A stretch of DNA of 64,000 bases from UBA6168 sp964508135. Its GTDB lineage: Bacteria > Bacteroidota > Bacteroidia > Chitinophagales > Saprospiraceae. The translations under genes and the position numbers were made by a program. The notes beneath the pieces were generated by a model. It was not told the DNA's origin and ran no database searches. It was given only the letters and a program-made list of their open reading frames with translations. Of this stretch, positions 15,160 through 24,062 are shown in pieces; positions within the stretch are counted from its first letter, which is position 1; the number at the start of each line of letters is the position of its first letter. The stretch is from positions 62,001-126,000 of the forward strand of contig CAZDSU010000003.1 of assembly GCA_964508135.1 (NCBI GenBank), given 5' to 3'.

Positions 15160-15498
15160 TTAGTTTTCGCAAAAGCTGCTCAAGTTGGTTACCACCGGTG
15201 CATGTGAACCCACGTGTATGGCATTCGAGTTGCCTTTGCGCACGGTTACTTGCTTGGTCACGCAGTTGATTTGGCGCTGGTAGTCCTTGCATACTGGGCA
15301 GGTGAAGATGATCCAGTCACCTTCTTTGTGGCCGATGCAATGGTGTTCCCTTTCTTGCTTTTGATTGGAAGCTTGGCGTCTCATGGTGTGTGCAATTTCC
15401 TGATTCATTTGCCAATAGCTGGTGAGGGAGGTAGGACCAAATAACAGCATCTGATTGTTCAGGAACGCATTTTGCAAATAGTTTGCCATTGAAGCCAA
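15160..15498 (-). CDS. Small conserved hypothetical with zinc-ribbon-like CPVC
   Basis: 112 residues (ATG at 15498; an in-frame ATG at 15489 is equally possible). The N-terminal half is rich in Asn/Gln (NAFLNNQMLLFGP, SNQKQE). The second half contains HHCIGH, FTCPVCKDYQ and NCVT, a Cys/His set able to bind one zinc. I do not recognise the family. It lies 48 bp after the fabG stop codon on the same strand, so co-transcription with fabG is possible. Confidence 0.6.
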   Translation of the reverse strand: MASMANYLQNAFLNNQMLLFGPTSLTSYWQMNQEIAHTMRRQASNQKQEREHHCIGHKEGDWIIFTCPVCKDYQRQINCVTKQVTVRKGNSNAIHVGSHAPVVTNLSSFCEN

Positions 15499-15546
15499 TC
15501 GTTCAATAAAATCTGGGTTAGGTCAACAAAATGCAAAATTTTTGGG

Positions 15547-16296
15547 TCAACAGTTCAATGCTCCGCAAACACTGATGGTCTGGCCTGACACGTAGGCTGA
15601 CATGTCCGAACCAAGGAAGACACAAACGTTTGCCACTTCTTCGCCTTTCCCAAAGCGCTTCATCGGGATGCTGGCAAAATACGCTTCCCTCGTCTTCTCG
15701 TCCAAAGCCTCCGTCATCTCGGTTTCGATGAAGCCTGGCGCCACGGCATTGCAGCGGATGCTGCGGGAGCCAACCTCCTTCGCCACCGATTTTGTGAAAC
15801 CAAAAATGCCCGCTTTCGAAGCGGCGTAGTTGGCTTGCCCAGCATTGCCCGTCTCGCCCACGATGCTGCTCATGTTGATGATGGAACCCGATTTCGCCTT
15901 CAGCATCGGCTTCAACGTATGCTTGGTCAGGTTGAAAATGGACTTGAGGTTGGTGTTGATGACCTCGTCCCACTGCTCCTCGGTCATGCGGAGCATGAGG
16001 TTGTCACGGGTGATGCCCGCATTGTTCACGAGGATGTCAATTTTGCCAAAATCACGAAGCACATCACCCACGAGCGTTTCCGCTTGCGCAAAATCTGCGG
16101 CGTTGGAGGCGTAGGCCTGCACCTGAACACCGTAGTTGTTGGTCAATTCAGCCGCCAGCGCATTGGCCTTTTCAGCCGAAGAAAGGTAGGTGAACGCCAC
16201 GCTTGCGCCTTCCTCCACAAACCTGCGAACGATGGCAGCGCCGATGCCCCTTGAGCCGCCGGTGACGATCGCCGTTTTTCCTTGCAGTATTTTCAT
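15547..16296 (-). CDS. fabG: 3-oxoacyl-[acyl-carrier-protein] reductase FabG
   Basis: 249 residues, full length for FabG, an NADPH-dependent short-chain dehydrogenase that reduces 3-oxoacyl-ACP in fatty-acid elongation. Visible are the Rossmann motif TGGSRGIG (13-20), NNAG (about 90), the catalytic Ser in NMSS, YAASK (Tyr and Lys) and the VAPGFIETEM loop. The usual C-terminus ending in DGG is replaced by SVCGALNC, a small oddity. The ATG at 16296 opens directly into the first beta strand. Confidence 0.93.
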   Translation of the reverse strand: MKILQGKTAIVTGGSRGIGAAIVRRFVEEGASVAFTYLSSAEKANALAAELTNNYGVQVQAYASNAADFAQAETLVGDVLRDFGKIDILVNNAGITRDNLMLRMTEEQWDEVINTNLKSIFNLTKHTLKPMLKAKSGSIINMSSIVGETGNAGQANYAASKAGIFGFTKSVAKEVGSRSIRCNAVAPGFIETEMTEALDEKTREAYFASIPMKRFGKGEEVANVCVFLGSDMSAYVSGQTISVCGALNC

Positions 16297-16317
16297 GTTG
16301 CTTTTTGTTTAAATAAA

Positions 16318-16432
16318 TCTTCTCATGTCGGTTTAGCGTGAAAGCCAAGGGGGATTGGGGGCTGCGCAGCTGCCCCCAAGTCTCTCTCCCCCGAAGAGCC
16401 GCCGAAGGCGGCGATGAGGGGCGAAATTTGTT
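16318..16432. repeat. Intergenic hairpin cluster before PorP/SprF gene
   Basis: TTTAGCGTGAAAGCCAAGGG resembles the left arm of the repeat at 11264-11336. Then come hairpins GGGGGCTGCGCAGCTGCCCC and GCCGCCGAAGGCGGC. Nothing coding was seen between fabG and the promoter at 16557. Confidence 0.55.
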
Positions 16433-16556
16433 TATAATTTAAGTGGTTTCACTGTAAACAAGCATAAGCAAAAATTCTGGGCGTGAAGGTAGGGCTGAAA
16501 GTCAAAAGGAAAAAGTTCAAAGGAAAAAGATGAGGCTCCAAGCCATCGTTTCGACC

Positions 16557-16564
16557 TAACTTTG
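16557..16564 (+). promoter_or_regulatory. -7 element TAACTTTG, leaderless arrangement
   Basis: An exact TAnnTTTG match ending 5 bases before the ATG at 16570, so the transcript would start at or next to the start codon. Confidence 0.6.
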
Positions 16565-16569
16565 GCCAC

Positions 16570-17523
16570 ATGAAACAGTTTTTTGTAACCATCATATTTA
16601 TTTTGGCTGGAATGGTGGCCAACGGCCAGGACATACAGAGCCTGCGGAGCTCGCTGATGCAGTACCAGTTCAATGCCCTGCCGTTGAACCCAGCCTACGC
16701 CGGTCGGCTGGAAGCAACCAGTTTCGAGGCATTTTACTACGGCAGTTTTTCCTCGCAACAGCAAGTAAGTCGCTCCGCAATGGTCAGCCTGCACGGGCGG
16801 GGTGGGGCTTCGCAACTGCTTGGTTGGGGCGGCGTGCTCCAGTTTCACAACCAGGATTTTTACAACGAACTGAACTTTCACCCTGCATTTTCGAGGATAA
16901 TCCGGCTGCCCAATGGCAATGTTTCCTTCGGCGCCACCCTCGGCATCAACTATTTCGATGTGGACGAATCGGTGGTCACTACCCTCAGTTCCAGCTTCAT
17001 GTCCGTGGACGGTGGGGTAGGGGCTTTTTACCACAACCAACGCTCGTTCATCGGCGTGTCAGTGCCCAGTTTTTTTGAAAAAAGCCTCTCGATAGACGAC
17101 GACAACACCGGCAACTTGCTCCGTTCTCGCCCCATCAACCTCCATGCGGGCAGCCTCTTTCGCCTCAATGACGAGCTTTACATCAAGCCGACGATGCTGC
17201 TCCGATATGCCACTATTTACGAAATCCCCGACCAAAATCCCAACAACGACTACTCCCTCTGGTCTGCCGACGCCCATGTCAGTTTGTTCGTGGAGGGTAC
17301 CTACGTGATCGGGCTGCTGGCCGGGTACACCAAGCCCGAATATGGATTCGAGCAGACTAGGGTTGGGCTGTCGGCCACGCTGCTTTTTGGCAATTTCCGA
17401 CTCGGCTACGCCATCCAGTACAACAACCAAAAGGCCAGCTCGGTATCCTTGCCAGCCAGCCACACCATCAGTGCTGGGTATGATTTTTTTGAAAATCCAG
17501 AGGAGGGAAGGCGGGTGTTTTAA
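16570..17523 (+). CDS. PorP/SprF family type IX secretion membrane protein
   Basis: 317 residues with a signal peptide (ends VANGQ), then the family opening FNALPLNPAYAGR and repeated amphipathic strands through to the C-terminus. PorP/SprF proteins are outer-membrane barrels that accompany the T9SS and individual type B substrates on the cell surface. Here the two genes downstream encode T9SS-exported proteins, though with type A-like tails, so functional pairing is inference. Start ATG 16570 is supported by the promoter 5 bases upstream. Confidence 0.9.
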   Translation: MKQFFVTIIFILAGMVANGQDIQSLRSSLMQYQFNALPLNPAYAGRLEATSFEAFYYGSFSSQQQVSRSAMVSLHGRGGASQLLGWGGVLQFHNQDFYNELNFHPAFSRIIRLPNGNVSFGATLGINYFDVDESVVTTLSSSFMSVDGGVGAFYHNQRSFIGVSVPSFFEKSLSIDDDNTGNLLRSRPINLHAGSLFRLNDELYIKPTMLLRYATIYEIPDQNPNNDYSLWSADAHVSLFVEGTYVIGLLAGYTKPEYGFEQTRVGLSATLLFGNFRLGYAIQYNNQKASSVSLPASHTISAGYDFFENPEEGRRVF

Positions 17524-17629
17524 GTTTACGCAACAGCCCCGTCTTCGGTTTTTTAGAAACCCTCACAGCTAACGACATTGAACTTTGCGTGCCCCAGACG
17601 CTTTTTTAAAAGAGATAAAACCAATCACC

Positions 17630-19186
17630 ATGCAGCACAAATACCTACTTCCCATTTTCCTGCTAATCGCCCAAACAGCTGTTGCCCAGTTCCAAAACAT
17701 CCTCATCCACGAAGGCACGAACCCAAAGGAGCCAGCCATTGGCATGAACCCCAAGAACGTGAATGAACTGGTGGCGGGCGCAAACGGCGACAATATTTAC
17801 TACTCCCACGACGGTGGCCTAACTTGGTCGCAGGACAAGCTCACTTCCTCTTTTGGCATCTGGGGCGACCCTTGCGTGGTGGCCGACACAAGCGGCAATT
17901 TTTACTACTCCCACCTCTCCAACACGGGCGGTGCAACGGGCTGGCTCGACCGCATCGTCATCCAAAAATCAACCGACGGCGGGGTGAGCTGGAACGACGG
18001 CAGCTTCACCGGCCTGAACGACGACAAGGACCAGGACAAGCCCTGGATGGCCTTCGACGCCTCGCCCGGCAGCCCATTCAAGGGCAACCTCTACGTTGCC
18101 TGGACGGAGTTCGATACCTACGGCGACACCGACCCGGAATACCGCAGCCGCATCCGCTGCGCCGTGTCGAACGACGGTGCGGCCACCTGGAGCGAACCCG
18201 TGGTGGTGAGCCAGTTCACGGGCGACTGTATTGACTCCGACAACACGGCGGAGGGCGCCGTGCCAGCCATCGGGCCAAACGGTGAGGTTTACACGGCTTG
18301 GTCGCTGAACGACACCATTTGGTTCGACCGCTCCATCAACGGCGGGCAGACTTGGCTGAACCAGGACATTTTCATTTCCAACCAAGTCGGCGGCTGGAAA
18401 TTCAACGTGCCGGGCCTCAACCGCTGTAACGGCCTGCCCGTCACCGCCTGCGACCGAACAACGGGAGCCATCTACGTCAATTGGACGGACAAGCGCAACG
18501 GCACGGACGACACCGATGTTTTTCTCTCAAAATCCACTGATGGTGGCAACACCTGGAGCGCCCCCGTTCGGGTGAACAACGACCCGCCCGGCAAGCACAA
18601 CTTCCTCACTTGGATGGCCATTGACCAGACGTCGGGGCACCTGTTCTTCGTTTTTTACGACCGCCGTGACTATGACGACTGGCAAACGGGCGTTTACCTC
18701 GCTTACTCGACCGATGGCGGCGAGACCTTCGCCAACCTGAAAATCAGCAACCTGCCATTTACCCCGCAACCCGACAAGTTTTTTGGCGACTACACCAACA
18801 TCGTCGCTCACGACGGGCACGTCCACCCGATTTGGGAGCGGCAGGTGAATGGTGCCGCTTCTATCTGGACCGCCGTGTTGGCCTACCCGGTGGGTATCCA
18901 AAGCCCCGATTTTTTTGCGCTGCAAACCAAATTGGAGAGCTTCCCGAACCCATTTTCCGAGTCTGCCACGATTAGCTTCAACATGGCCACCGAGCAAACA
19001 CTTTCGCTGACCGTCCTCGACCTGATGGGCAGGGTAGTTGTCCCTGTTTTCACCCAAAAAAAATACCCACCCGGCCTGCACGAAGTGAAGCTGGACAATG
19101 TGGAACTTGGGCTGCACGCTGGTATTTATTTTTTGAAATTAAGCAACGGCTATGCCACCGAAACTTGCAAGGTGGTGGTGCGCTGA
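17630..19186 (+). CDS. Secreted Asp-box (BNR/sialidase-fold) protein with T9SS C-terminal domain
   Basis: 518 residues starting at ATG 17630, which opens the signal peptide MQHKYLLPIFLLIAQTAVAQ; a GTG 45 bases upstream gives no signal. Six Asp boxes (SxDGGxTW type) are visible, such as SHDGGLTWS, STDGGVSWN, SNDGAATWS, STDGGNTWS and STDGGETF. They mark a six-bladed propeller as in sialidases. The sialidase catalytic Arg triad and Glu/Tyr could not be assigned, so an enzyme role is unproven. The last 80 residues (FPNPFSESATISFN through GIYFLKLSNG to the end) form a type A T9SS sorting domain. The next gene is a close paralogue. Confidence 0.85.
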   Translation: MQHKYLLPIFLLIAQTAVAQFQNILIHEGTNPKEPAIGMNPKNVNELVAGANGDNIYYSHDGGLTWSQDKLTSSFGIWGDPCVVADTSGNFYYSHLSNTGGATGWLDRIVIQKSTDGGVSWNDGSFTGLNDDKDQDKPWMAFDASPGSPFKGNLYVAWTEFDTYGDTDPEYRSRIRCAVSNDGAATWSEPVVVSQFTGDCIDSDNTAEGAVPAIGPNGEVYTAWSLNDTIWFDRSINGGQTWLNQDIFISNQVGGWKFNVPGLNRCNGLPVTACDRTTGAIYVNWTDKRNGTDDTDVFLSKSTDGGNTWSAPVRVNNDPPGKHNFLTWMAIDQTSGHLFFVFYDRRDYDDWQTGVYLAYSTDGGETFANLKISNLPFTPQPDKFFGDYTNIVAHDGHVHPIWERQVNGAASIWTAVLAYPVGIQSPDFFALQTKLESFPNPFSESATISFNMATEQTLSLTVLDLMGRVVVPVFTQKKYPPGLHEVKLDNVELGLHAGIYFLKLSNGYATETCKVVVR

Positions 19187-19341
19187 AACGGCAAGCCATT
19201 GGCAAATGCGGCGTTTTTTGCCAGAAAAATGGTATGCGAACAAGACCTTTGACGATAAATAGGCGTTCATGCCGCTGGTGAGTGGAGCAGTGGTTTGGTA
19301 GCGAGAGAGCGGGGTGGATAACCCTCTTTCTCATTTCCAGG

Positions 19342-19414
19342 CTTTGAGCGGCGGGGTTTTGAACCCCGCATTTCCGCAGCCAAAATGCGGGGTTCAAACC
19401 CCCGCCGCTCAAAG
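19342..19414. repeat. Long inverted repeat between paralogous Asp-box genes
   Basis: CTTTGAGCGGCGGGGTTTTG plus AACCCCGCATTT pairs with the mirrored arm ending CCGCCGCTCAAAG (19382-19414), a stem of about 32 bp with one slip. The rest of the 331 bp gap (19187-19517) shows nothing coding. GGTTCAAACC inside it mimics a tRNA T-arm but no cloverleaf is present. Confidence 0.75.
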
Positions 19415-19517
19415 TCTCAGCTTTGGTTTTACTGCCCAAAAAGGGATTTCACCCTAAAGAGGGGATGAGCGAAAGATTTAGTTTAAAAATGAACTTTGAG
19501 CAAAAATTAGGATTGGC

Positions 19518-21095
19518 ATGAATTTACAAAAAGCAATACTCCACTTGGCCTTGCTGGTGCTTTTGTCCCTCGGAAAAAACGCCGCTGCGCAACACACCAA
19601 CGTCCTCGTGAGCACGGAAGGCTCCCCCAACGAGCCATCCATTTGCATCAACCCCAAGAACACGCAAGAGCTGGTTGCGGGTGCCAACCTCAACAATGTT
19701 TACTACTCCCACGACGGCGGCGCCAGTTGGGCAAAGGCTTCAGTTTCCTGTCCCTGGGGCATCTGGGGCGACCCCGTCATCGGGGTGGACACGGCGGGGG
19801 CGTTTTTCTACCTCCACCTCTCCAACCCGCCCACGGGCAGTTGGATTGACCGCATCATTGCCCAAAAAAGTACTGACGGCGGCGTCACTTGGTCGGATGG
19901 CAGCTTCATGGGCCTGAACGGCTCGAAAGCACAGGACAAGCACTGGATTGCCGTGGATAGGGAGACGAACACACTTTACGTCACTTGGACGCAGTTCGAC
20001 AGCTACGGTTCCACGAACCCTGCCGACAGTTCCGTCATCCTTTTTTCAAAAAGCCTGGACGCTGGCGCAACCTGGTCGCCTGCCCAGCGCATCAATTTAC
20101 TTGGCGGCGACTGCATTGACGCCGACGACACCACCGAGGGTGCCGTGCCCTGCGTCGGGCCAAACGGCGAGGTGTTCGTCGCTTGGTCGAACCGCAGCAA
20201 AATCTGGTTTGACCGCTCCACGGACGGCGGCGCAACCTGGCTCACCAACGACATTTTCGTGAGCGACCAACCCGGCGGCTGGGACTACGGCATCCCCGGC
20301 ATCTACCGGGCGAACGGGCTGCCCGTCACTACCTGCGACCTGAGCGGCGGGGCCAACCACGGCACGATTTACGTCAACTGGAGCGACCAGCGCAACGGCA
20401 CGGACGACACCGACGTCTGGCTCGCCAAAAGCACCGACGGCGGCAATATCTGGAGCGCCGCTGTGCGGGTGAACGACGACCCGGCAGGCAAGCAACAGTT
20501 TTTCACTTGGATGACCGTTGACCAAGCCACGGGCTGGCTCTGGTTCACCTTCTACGACCGCCGCAGCTACGACGACGACCGCACCGACGTGTACATGGCC
20601 GTGTCCACCGACGGCGGCGAGACCTTCAAAAACTTCAGGGTGAGCGAAAGTCCGTTTGTGCCGAACAGCGGCTTTTTCTTCGGTGACTACACCAACGTCA
20701 CAGCCCACAACGGCGTGGTGCGCCCGATTTGGACAAGGCTGAACAATGGTGAGCTTTCCATCTGGGCGGCGCTGGTAGAACCCGATAGTGTGATTTCTGG
20801 CACCAACCAAGCGGCGGAATCGCCGTTGTTTTACATGGGAAATCCCTATCCCAATCCCGCCTCGGCGGAAACGGGCATCTCGTTCAAGCTGCACCAGCGC
20901 TCGCTCGTCAGCCTAACGGTGACGGACATGCAGGGCAGAGAACTCGCCCGCCCGATTGACAACGAGTGGCGGGACTACGGCATTTACCTCGAAAAAATCA
21001 ACCTTGCAGGGATGGATTTGCCGCTCGGCGGCTATTTTTTATTACTGCGGGTGGACGGGCATGTGCTGAAAAAGAAGCTGGTGCGGATGTTTTGA
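19518..21095 (+). CDS. Secreted Asp-box protein, paralogue of 17630-19186
   Basis: 525 residues with a signal peptide (LLSLGKNAAAQ) and the same order of Asp boxes as its upstream neighbour (SHDGGASWA, STDGGVTWS, SLDAGATWS, STDGGATWL, STDGGNIWS, STDGGETF). The motifs NEPSICINPKNTQELVAGAN and GTIYVNWSDQRNGTDDTDVW are nearly shared with the first protein, showing a tandem duplication followed by divergence. It ends with a T9SS sorting domain (GNPYPNPASAETGISF through LPLGGYFLLLRVDG). It is probably displayed on or released from the cell surface; the ligand is unknown. Confidence 0.85.
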   Translation: MNLQKAILHLALLVLLSLGKNAAAQHTNVLVSTEGSPNEPSICINPKNTQELVAGANLNNVYYSHDGGASWAKASVSCPWGIWGDPVIGVDTAGAFFYLHLSNPPTGSWIDRIIAQKSTDGGVTWSDGSFMGLNGSKAQDKHWIAVDRETNTLYVTWTQFDSYGSTNPADSSVILFSKSLDAGATWSPAQRINLLGGDCIDADDTTEGAVPCVGPNGEVFVAWSNRSKIWFDRSTDGGATWLTNDIFVSDQPGGWDYGIPGIYRANGLPVTTCDLSGGANHGTIYVNWSDQRNGTDDTDVWLAKSTDGGNIWSAAVRVNDDPAGKQQFFTWMTVDQATGWLWFTFYDRRSYDDDRTDVYMAVSTDGGETFKNFRVSESPFVPNSGFFFGDYTNVTAHNGVVRPIWTRLNNGELSIWAALVEPDSVISGTNQAAESPLFYMGNPYPNPASAETGISFKLHQRSLVSLTVTDMQGRELARPIDNEWRDYGIYLEKINLAGMDLPLGGYFLLLRVDGHVLKKKLVRMF

Positions 21096-21233
21096 TTTTG
21101 GGAAACGATGACGGGTCAAGCTTCTGCTTCATTGCTATTCAAGGGAACCCTCGGGTTTATTTTTTATAAATCCTGCAATAGGAAGAAATGCTGCAAAGGA
21201 AGGTGGTGAAGAACTTGAACAACCGTTCTTTGG

Positions 21234-21281
21234 AAAAAAAAATAGCGCCGTGAAAGGTTTTAACCTTGCATGGCGCTATTT
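21234..21281 (-). terminator. Terminator of the electron-transfer operon
   Basis: On the minus strand AAATAGCGCC, an inner AAGGTT/AACCTT pair, GGCGCTATTT and a run of nine T form a strong intrinsic terminator 17 bp after the cytochrome stop codon. Confidence 0.85.
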
Positions 21282-21297
21282 GCATTCTAAAGCTGAA

Positions 21298-21705
21298 CTA
21301 CTGCTTAAATGTCCTGATGTAGTTCACAAGGTTCCAAATGTCTTCTTGGTCTGGAATCTTCTTTTTGAATGAAGGCATGTCGTCACGTCCTTCCCAAGAT
21401 TTGTAAAAAAGTGAGCCATCCGTTTGAGCCTGCACCTTCTTGTCGGTGAAGTCACCGGGTTGGGTGTCGAGTTGAGCAGCTTTGCTGCCATCGCCCAACC
21501 CTTTTTTGCCGTGGCAGGATGCGCAATGTTTTGTCCACAGGGTCGCACCTGCTGTAAGTGATGCTTTGTCTGCTTTGACAGGATTCTTCATGTTTTTGTA
21601 CTTTTCTGGCACAACCCATGGGTCGCCGGCATCAGATGCCATGAACGAATAAGAAATTGCCAAACCAGCAATCAAAGCGACAACAGAAAACATTTTGGTT
21701 TTCAT
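21298..21705 (-). CDS. Periplasmic mono-haem c-type cytochrome
   Basis: 135 residues with a signal peptide and one haem site, C61-A-S-C64-H65, plus a distal methionine candidate in RDDMPSF (Met110), the standard class I cytochrome c layout. It is the last gene of the minus-strand operon 27498-21298. It would accept or donate electrons to the membrane NrfD/Fe-S pair encoded upstream. Confidence 0.9.
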   Translation of the reverse strand: MKTKMFSVVALIAGLAISYSFMASDAGDPWVVPEKYKNMKNPVKADKASLTAGATLWTKHCASCHGKKGLGDGSKAAQLDTQPGDFTDKKVQAQTDGSLFYKSWEGRDDMPSFKKKIPDQEDIWNLVNYIRTFKQ

Positions 21706-21751
21706 GTTCTATTAGATTTAGTTAAAAAAAAGTTTATTTCGTCCGGGAAGT

Positions 21752-22678
21752 TTAAGCAACCTTTCCCAGCCTGTTAATTTTGATGATTTTTATAAAAATA
21801 TAAGCAATGACTCCCCAAATGCCGATTAAAACGGCATTCACAATGAAGATAAGCGAAAGCGGTGCGTTGGACCTAGCCGACCAAAGTTCCCGGTCTTCGC
21901 TAAAATGTCCTGCTTTGAGGGGAACGCCCCATGGCATCGCTTTGTTGACTTCTATGTTTCCATAAGCTTCACTGCCTTCGATTTTAGCAACAATCGTAAT
22001 GTTTCCATCTTTGTCTCCGGGAATATCCACTGGCATTTCAAAATTAATCATTCCCTCCTCGTCTGTGGTCTCTGGCGTTTCTGAAAGCGGTAACAATCCA
22101 AACATGCGTTTCACAAACAATTTGCACTCGACCTCGGCCACTGGCATCGTATCCCCACCCGGGATGGGAATTCCGATGAAAATCCGAGCCCACCGGGAAG
22201 AATCTTCCGCTTCCAATTTCATTTCCAACACGAGGTCTTTGACGGTGATTTCTTCCTCAGCATCTCCGTATTGGGCGTTGTTTTCAATGGTTGCCAAATA
22301 AAGGACTCCCGACGTATCCTGATTTGGCGATGATGGTAATACAAAAGTGGCTATGCCCTTTGCATTCGTGGTATCTTTGCCAAGTAAAGTTACTTCACCA
22401 ATTTCACCTTTGTAGAAATTGACTTCAACACCGCTGATATTCTGATAGGTATCCTCTACTTTCGACTTTACTGTCACCAAGAGTTTTACCGCATTGTCTA
22501 TTTTGAAATATTCAAGGCTCATTCTTGCTGTGGCCTTTTCTTCAACTGGTTCCTCCCCGCCCTCATTTTCCGTTTGAGAAAACGAAGTCCACGGCAAACT
22601 AATGGCAAGTGCCAAAAAACAAACCATCCGTGCGGTTGAATATATTCGTGTGGCTATTATTTTTCTCATGACATTCAT
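21752..22678 (-). CDS. Exported Ig-like protein with C-terminal membrane anchor
   Basis: 308 residues. A signal peptide ends near TSFSQ and is followed by an acidic stretch. Two Ig-like domains follow (about 45-140, with SGVEVNFYKGE and TNAKGIATFVLP, and about 145-240, with VAEVECKLFVKRMFGLLP and TTDEEGMINFEMP). A single helix near the C-terminus (SLIFIVNAVLIGIWGVIAYI) has a basic tail. It looks like a periplasmic domain tethered to the inner membrane. I do not recognise a named family. Its ATG overlaps the stop codon of the NrfD gene (ATGA), so the two are translationally coupled and probably act together. Confidence 0.75.
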   Translation of the reverse strand: MNVMRKIIATRIYSTARMVCFLALAISLPWTSFSQTENEGGEEPVEEKATARMSLEYFKIDNAVKLLVTVKSKVEDTYQNISGVEVNFYKGEIGEVTLLGKDTTNAKGIATFVLPSSPNQDTSGVLYLATIENNAQYGDAEEEITVKDLVLEMKLEAEDSSRWARIFIGIPIPGGDTMPVAEVECKLFVKRMFGLLPLSETPETTDEEGMINFEMPVDIPGDKDGNITIVAKIEGSEAYGNIEVNKAMPWGVPLKAGHFSEDRELWSARSNAPLSLIFIVNAVLIGIWGVIAYIFIKIIKINRLGKVA

Positions 22679-24051
22679 GCATTTTGACGGTTAACTGGCA
22701 ACTCGGTCACGGTGTCCGTGTGAACAAGACCCTCATCTTCGGCAGTTTCCACAATGGAAACGACTGGAAAGAACCTCACCAGAAAAGTAACGATTAACAA
22801 AGCACCTGCCAGCGTCCCGGCTGTAATAAACCATTCGGCCAAGGTGGGCGAATAATGCCTCCATGCCTCCGGTGCTTGATCACTAATTGGGAAATAGGGA
22901 TGGGTCATGGTTGGAACCACGATTAAAAAACGTTTGAACCATGCGCCAATGATGACCAAAATTGATATTAAAAACATCGGCAAAGGCTTTCTTCCATTCT
23001 TAAACAGCAGCACTAGGATTGGGATTATCATGCCGCCTATCTGAACAGACCAAAATAGCGGTGCCATCGCTCCAGAAAACAATTCCTCTAAATGCGCCCT
23101 TTCCAAGCCTTTCATCTTATAAGCAGGGACAAAATATTCATTGATGTTAAAGTACAAGTAAACCAAGGACAAAAGGACGAGCAGTCGGCCCATTTTATCG
23201 AAGTGGCCATCCGTGAAATAATGCTCTAGTTTGTAGAATTTCCGAAAAACAAACATTGCCGCAATCACGGCCCCAGCTCCTACCATAAAAGCCCCTGAAA
23301 CAAAATAAGGGCCGAAGTTGGTGCTGTCCCAGCCTGGCCGCATGGTAGTTGCAAAAAGCCAGGATGTCACGGTATGTATACCAAATGCAACGGGAATAAT
23401 TATAATGGACAATACCATGACAGCCTTGTTCAGGATGTTTTTTTGTTCGGATGTGTCCTGCCAATTATTGGCCATCAACTTGTACATTTTTTGCCGCCAT
23501 TTTGGAATATCTTTCAATTTGTCACGCATCAGTGCCAAGTCCGGCAATAATGGCAAATACAGCAGCATGATACTGATTACCAAATAGGTGCTAATTACGA
23601 TGACATCCCAAGTGATGGGGGATTGAATACGGGCGTGAAGCACGACATTGAGGAAGCGGTCGGGGCGTCCCATGTCCACGATGATGACCAATGAGGCGAA
23701 AATAATGGCCGCAACGGCAATCATCTCCGAGATGCGGGTGAGGGGCGTACGCCAATGGGCGCCTGATAATTTGAGAATGGCGCTCATGAGCGAGCCTACC
23801 AAACTGATGGCCACGAAGAACACAAAATTTGAAATGTATATACCCCAAGTGGTATAATCACGCAATCCAGTAATTATAAGTCCGTGCCTTACCTGCTGTA
23901 TGTAAAAGTATAGTCCAATGACACCGATAACAACAAGGGCAGCTACCCATATTTTGCCGGGCAAACCAAACGCCCTCGGCATAAGGTCGTTGCTGATTTG
24001 TTGAAATCGTCCTTCAACGATTTGAGGCGTTTTTGATTTATGTGATTTCAT
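22675..24051 (-). CDS. NrfD/PsrC-family membrane quinone-interacting subunit
   Basis: 458 residues, about ten hydrophobic helices, matching the long ActC/PsrC-type NrfD proteins. Typical segments include DYTTWGIYISNFVFFVAISL, LTRISEMIAVAAIIFASL, DMGRPDRFLNVV and SPITWDVIVISTYL. NrfD subunits exchange electrons between menaquinol and a partner Fe-S protein, here encoded 11 bp upstream. The stop codon overlaps the next start. A molybdopterin or other catalytic subunit, normally found beside such a pair, is absent from the operon. Confidence 0.9.
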   Translation of the reverse strand: MKSHKSKTPQIVEGRFQQISNDLMPRAFGLPGKIWVAALVVIGVIGLYFYIQQVRHGLIITGLRDYTTWGIYISNFVFFVAISLVGSLMSAILKLSGAHWRTPLTRISEMIAVAAIIFASLVIIVDMGRPDRFLNVVLHARIQSPITWDVIVISTYLVISIMLLYLPLLPDLALMRDKLKDIPKWRQKMYKLMANNWQDTSEQKNILNKAVMVLSIIIIPVAFGIHTVTSWLFATTMRPGWDSTNFGPYFVSGAFMVGAGAVIAAMFVFRKFYKLEHYFTDGHFDKMGRLLVLLSLVYLYFNINEYFVPAYKMKGLERAHLEELFSGAMAPLFWSVQIGGMIIPILVLLFKNGRKPLPMFLISILVIIGAWFKRFLIVVPTMTHPYFPISDQAPEAWRHYSPTLAEWFITAGTLAGALLIVTFLVRFFPVVSIVETAEDEGLVHTDTVTELPVNRQNA

Positions 24052-24062
24052 GAACTTGCAGT

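Noticed and set aside
19381..19414. tRNA-like GGTTCAAACCC stretch
   Set aside because: It belongs to a 32 bp inverted repeat and no acceptor, D or anticodon arms can be drawn around it.
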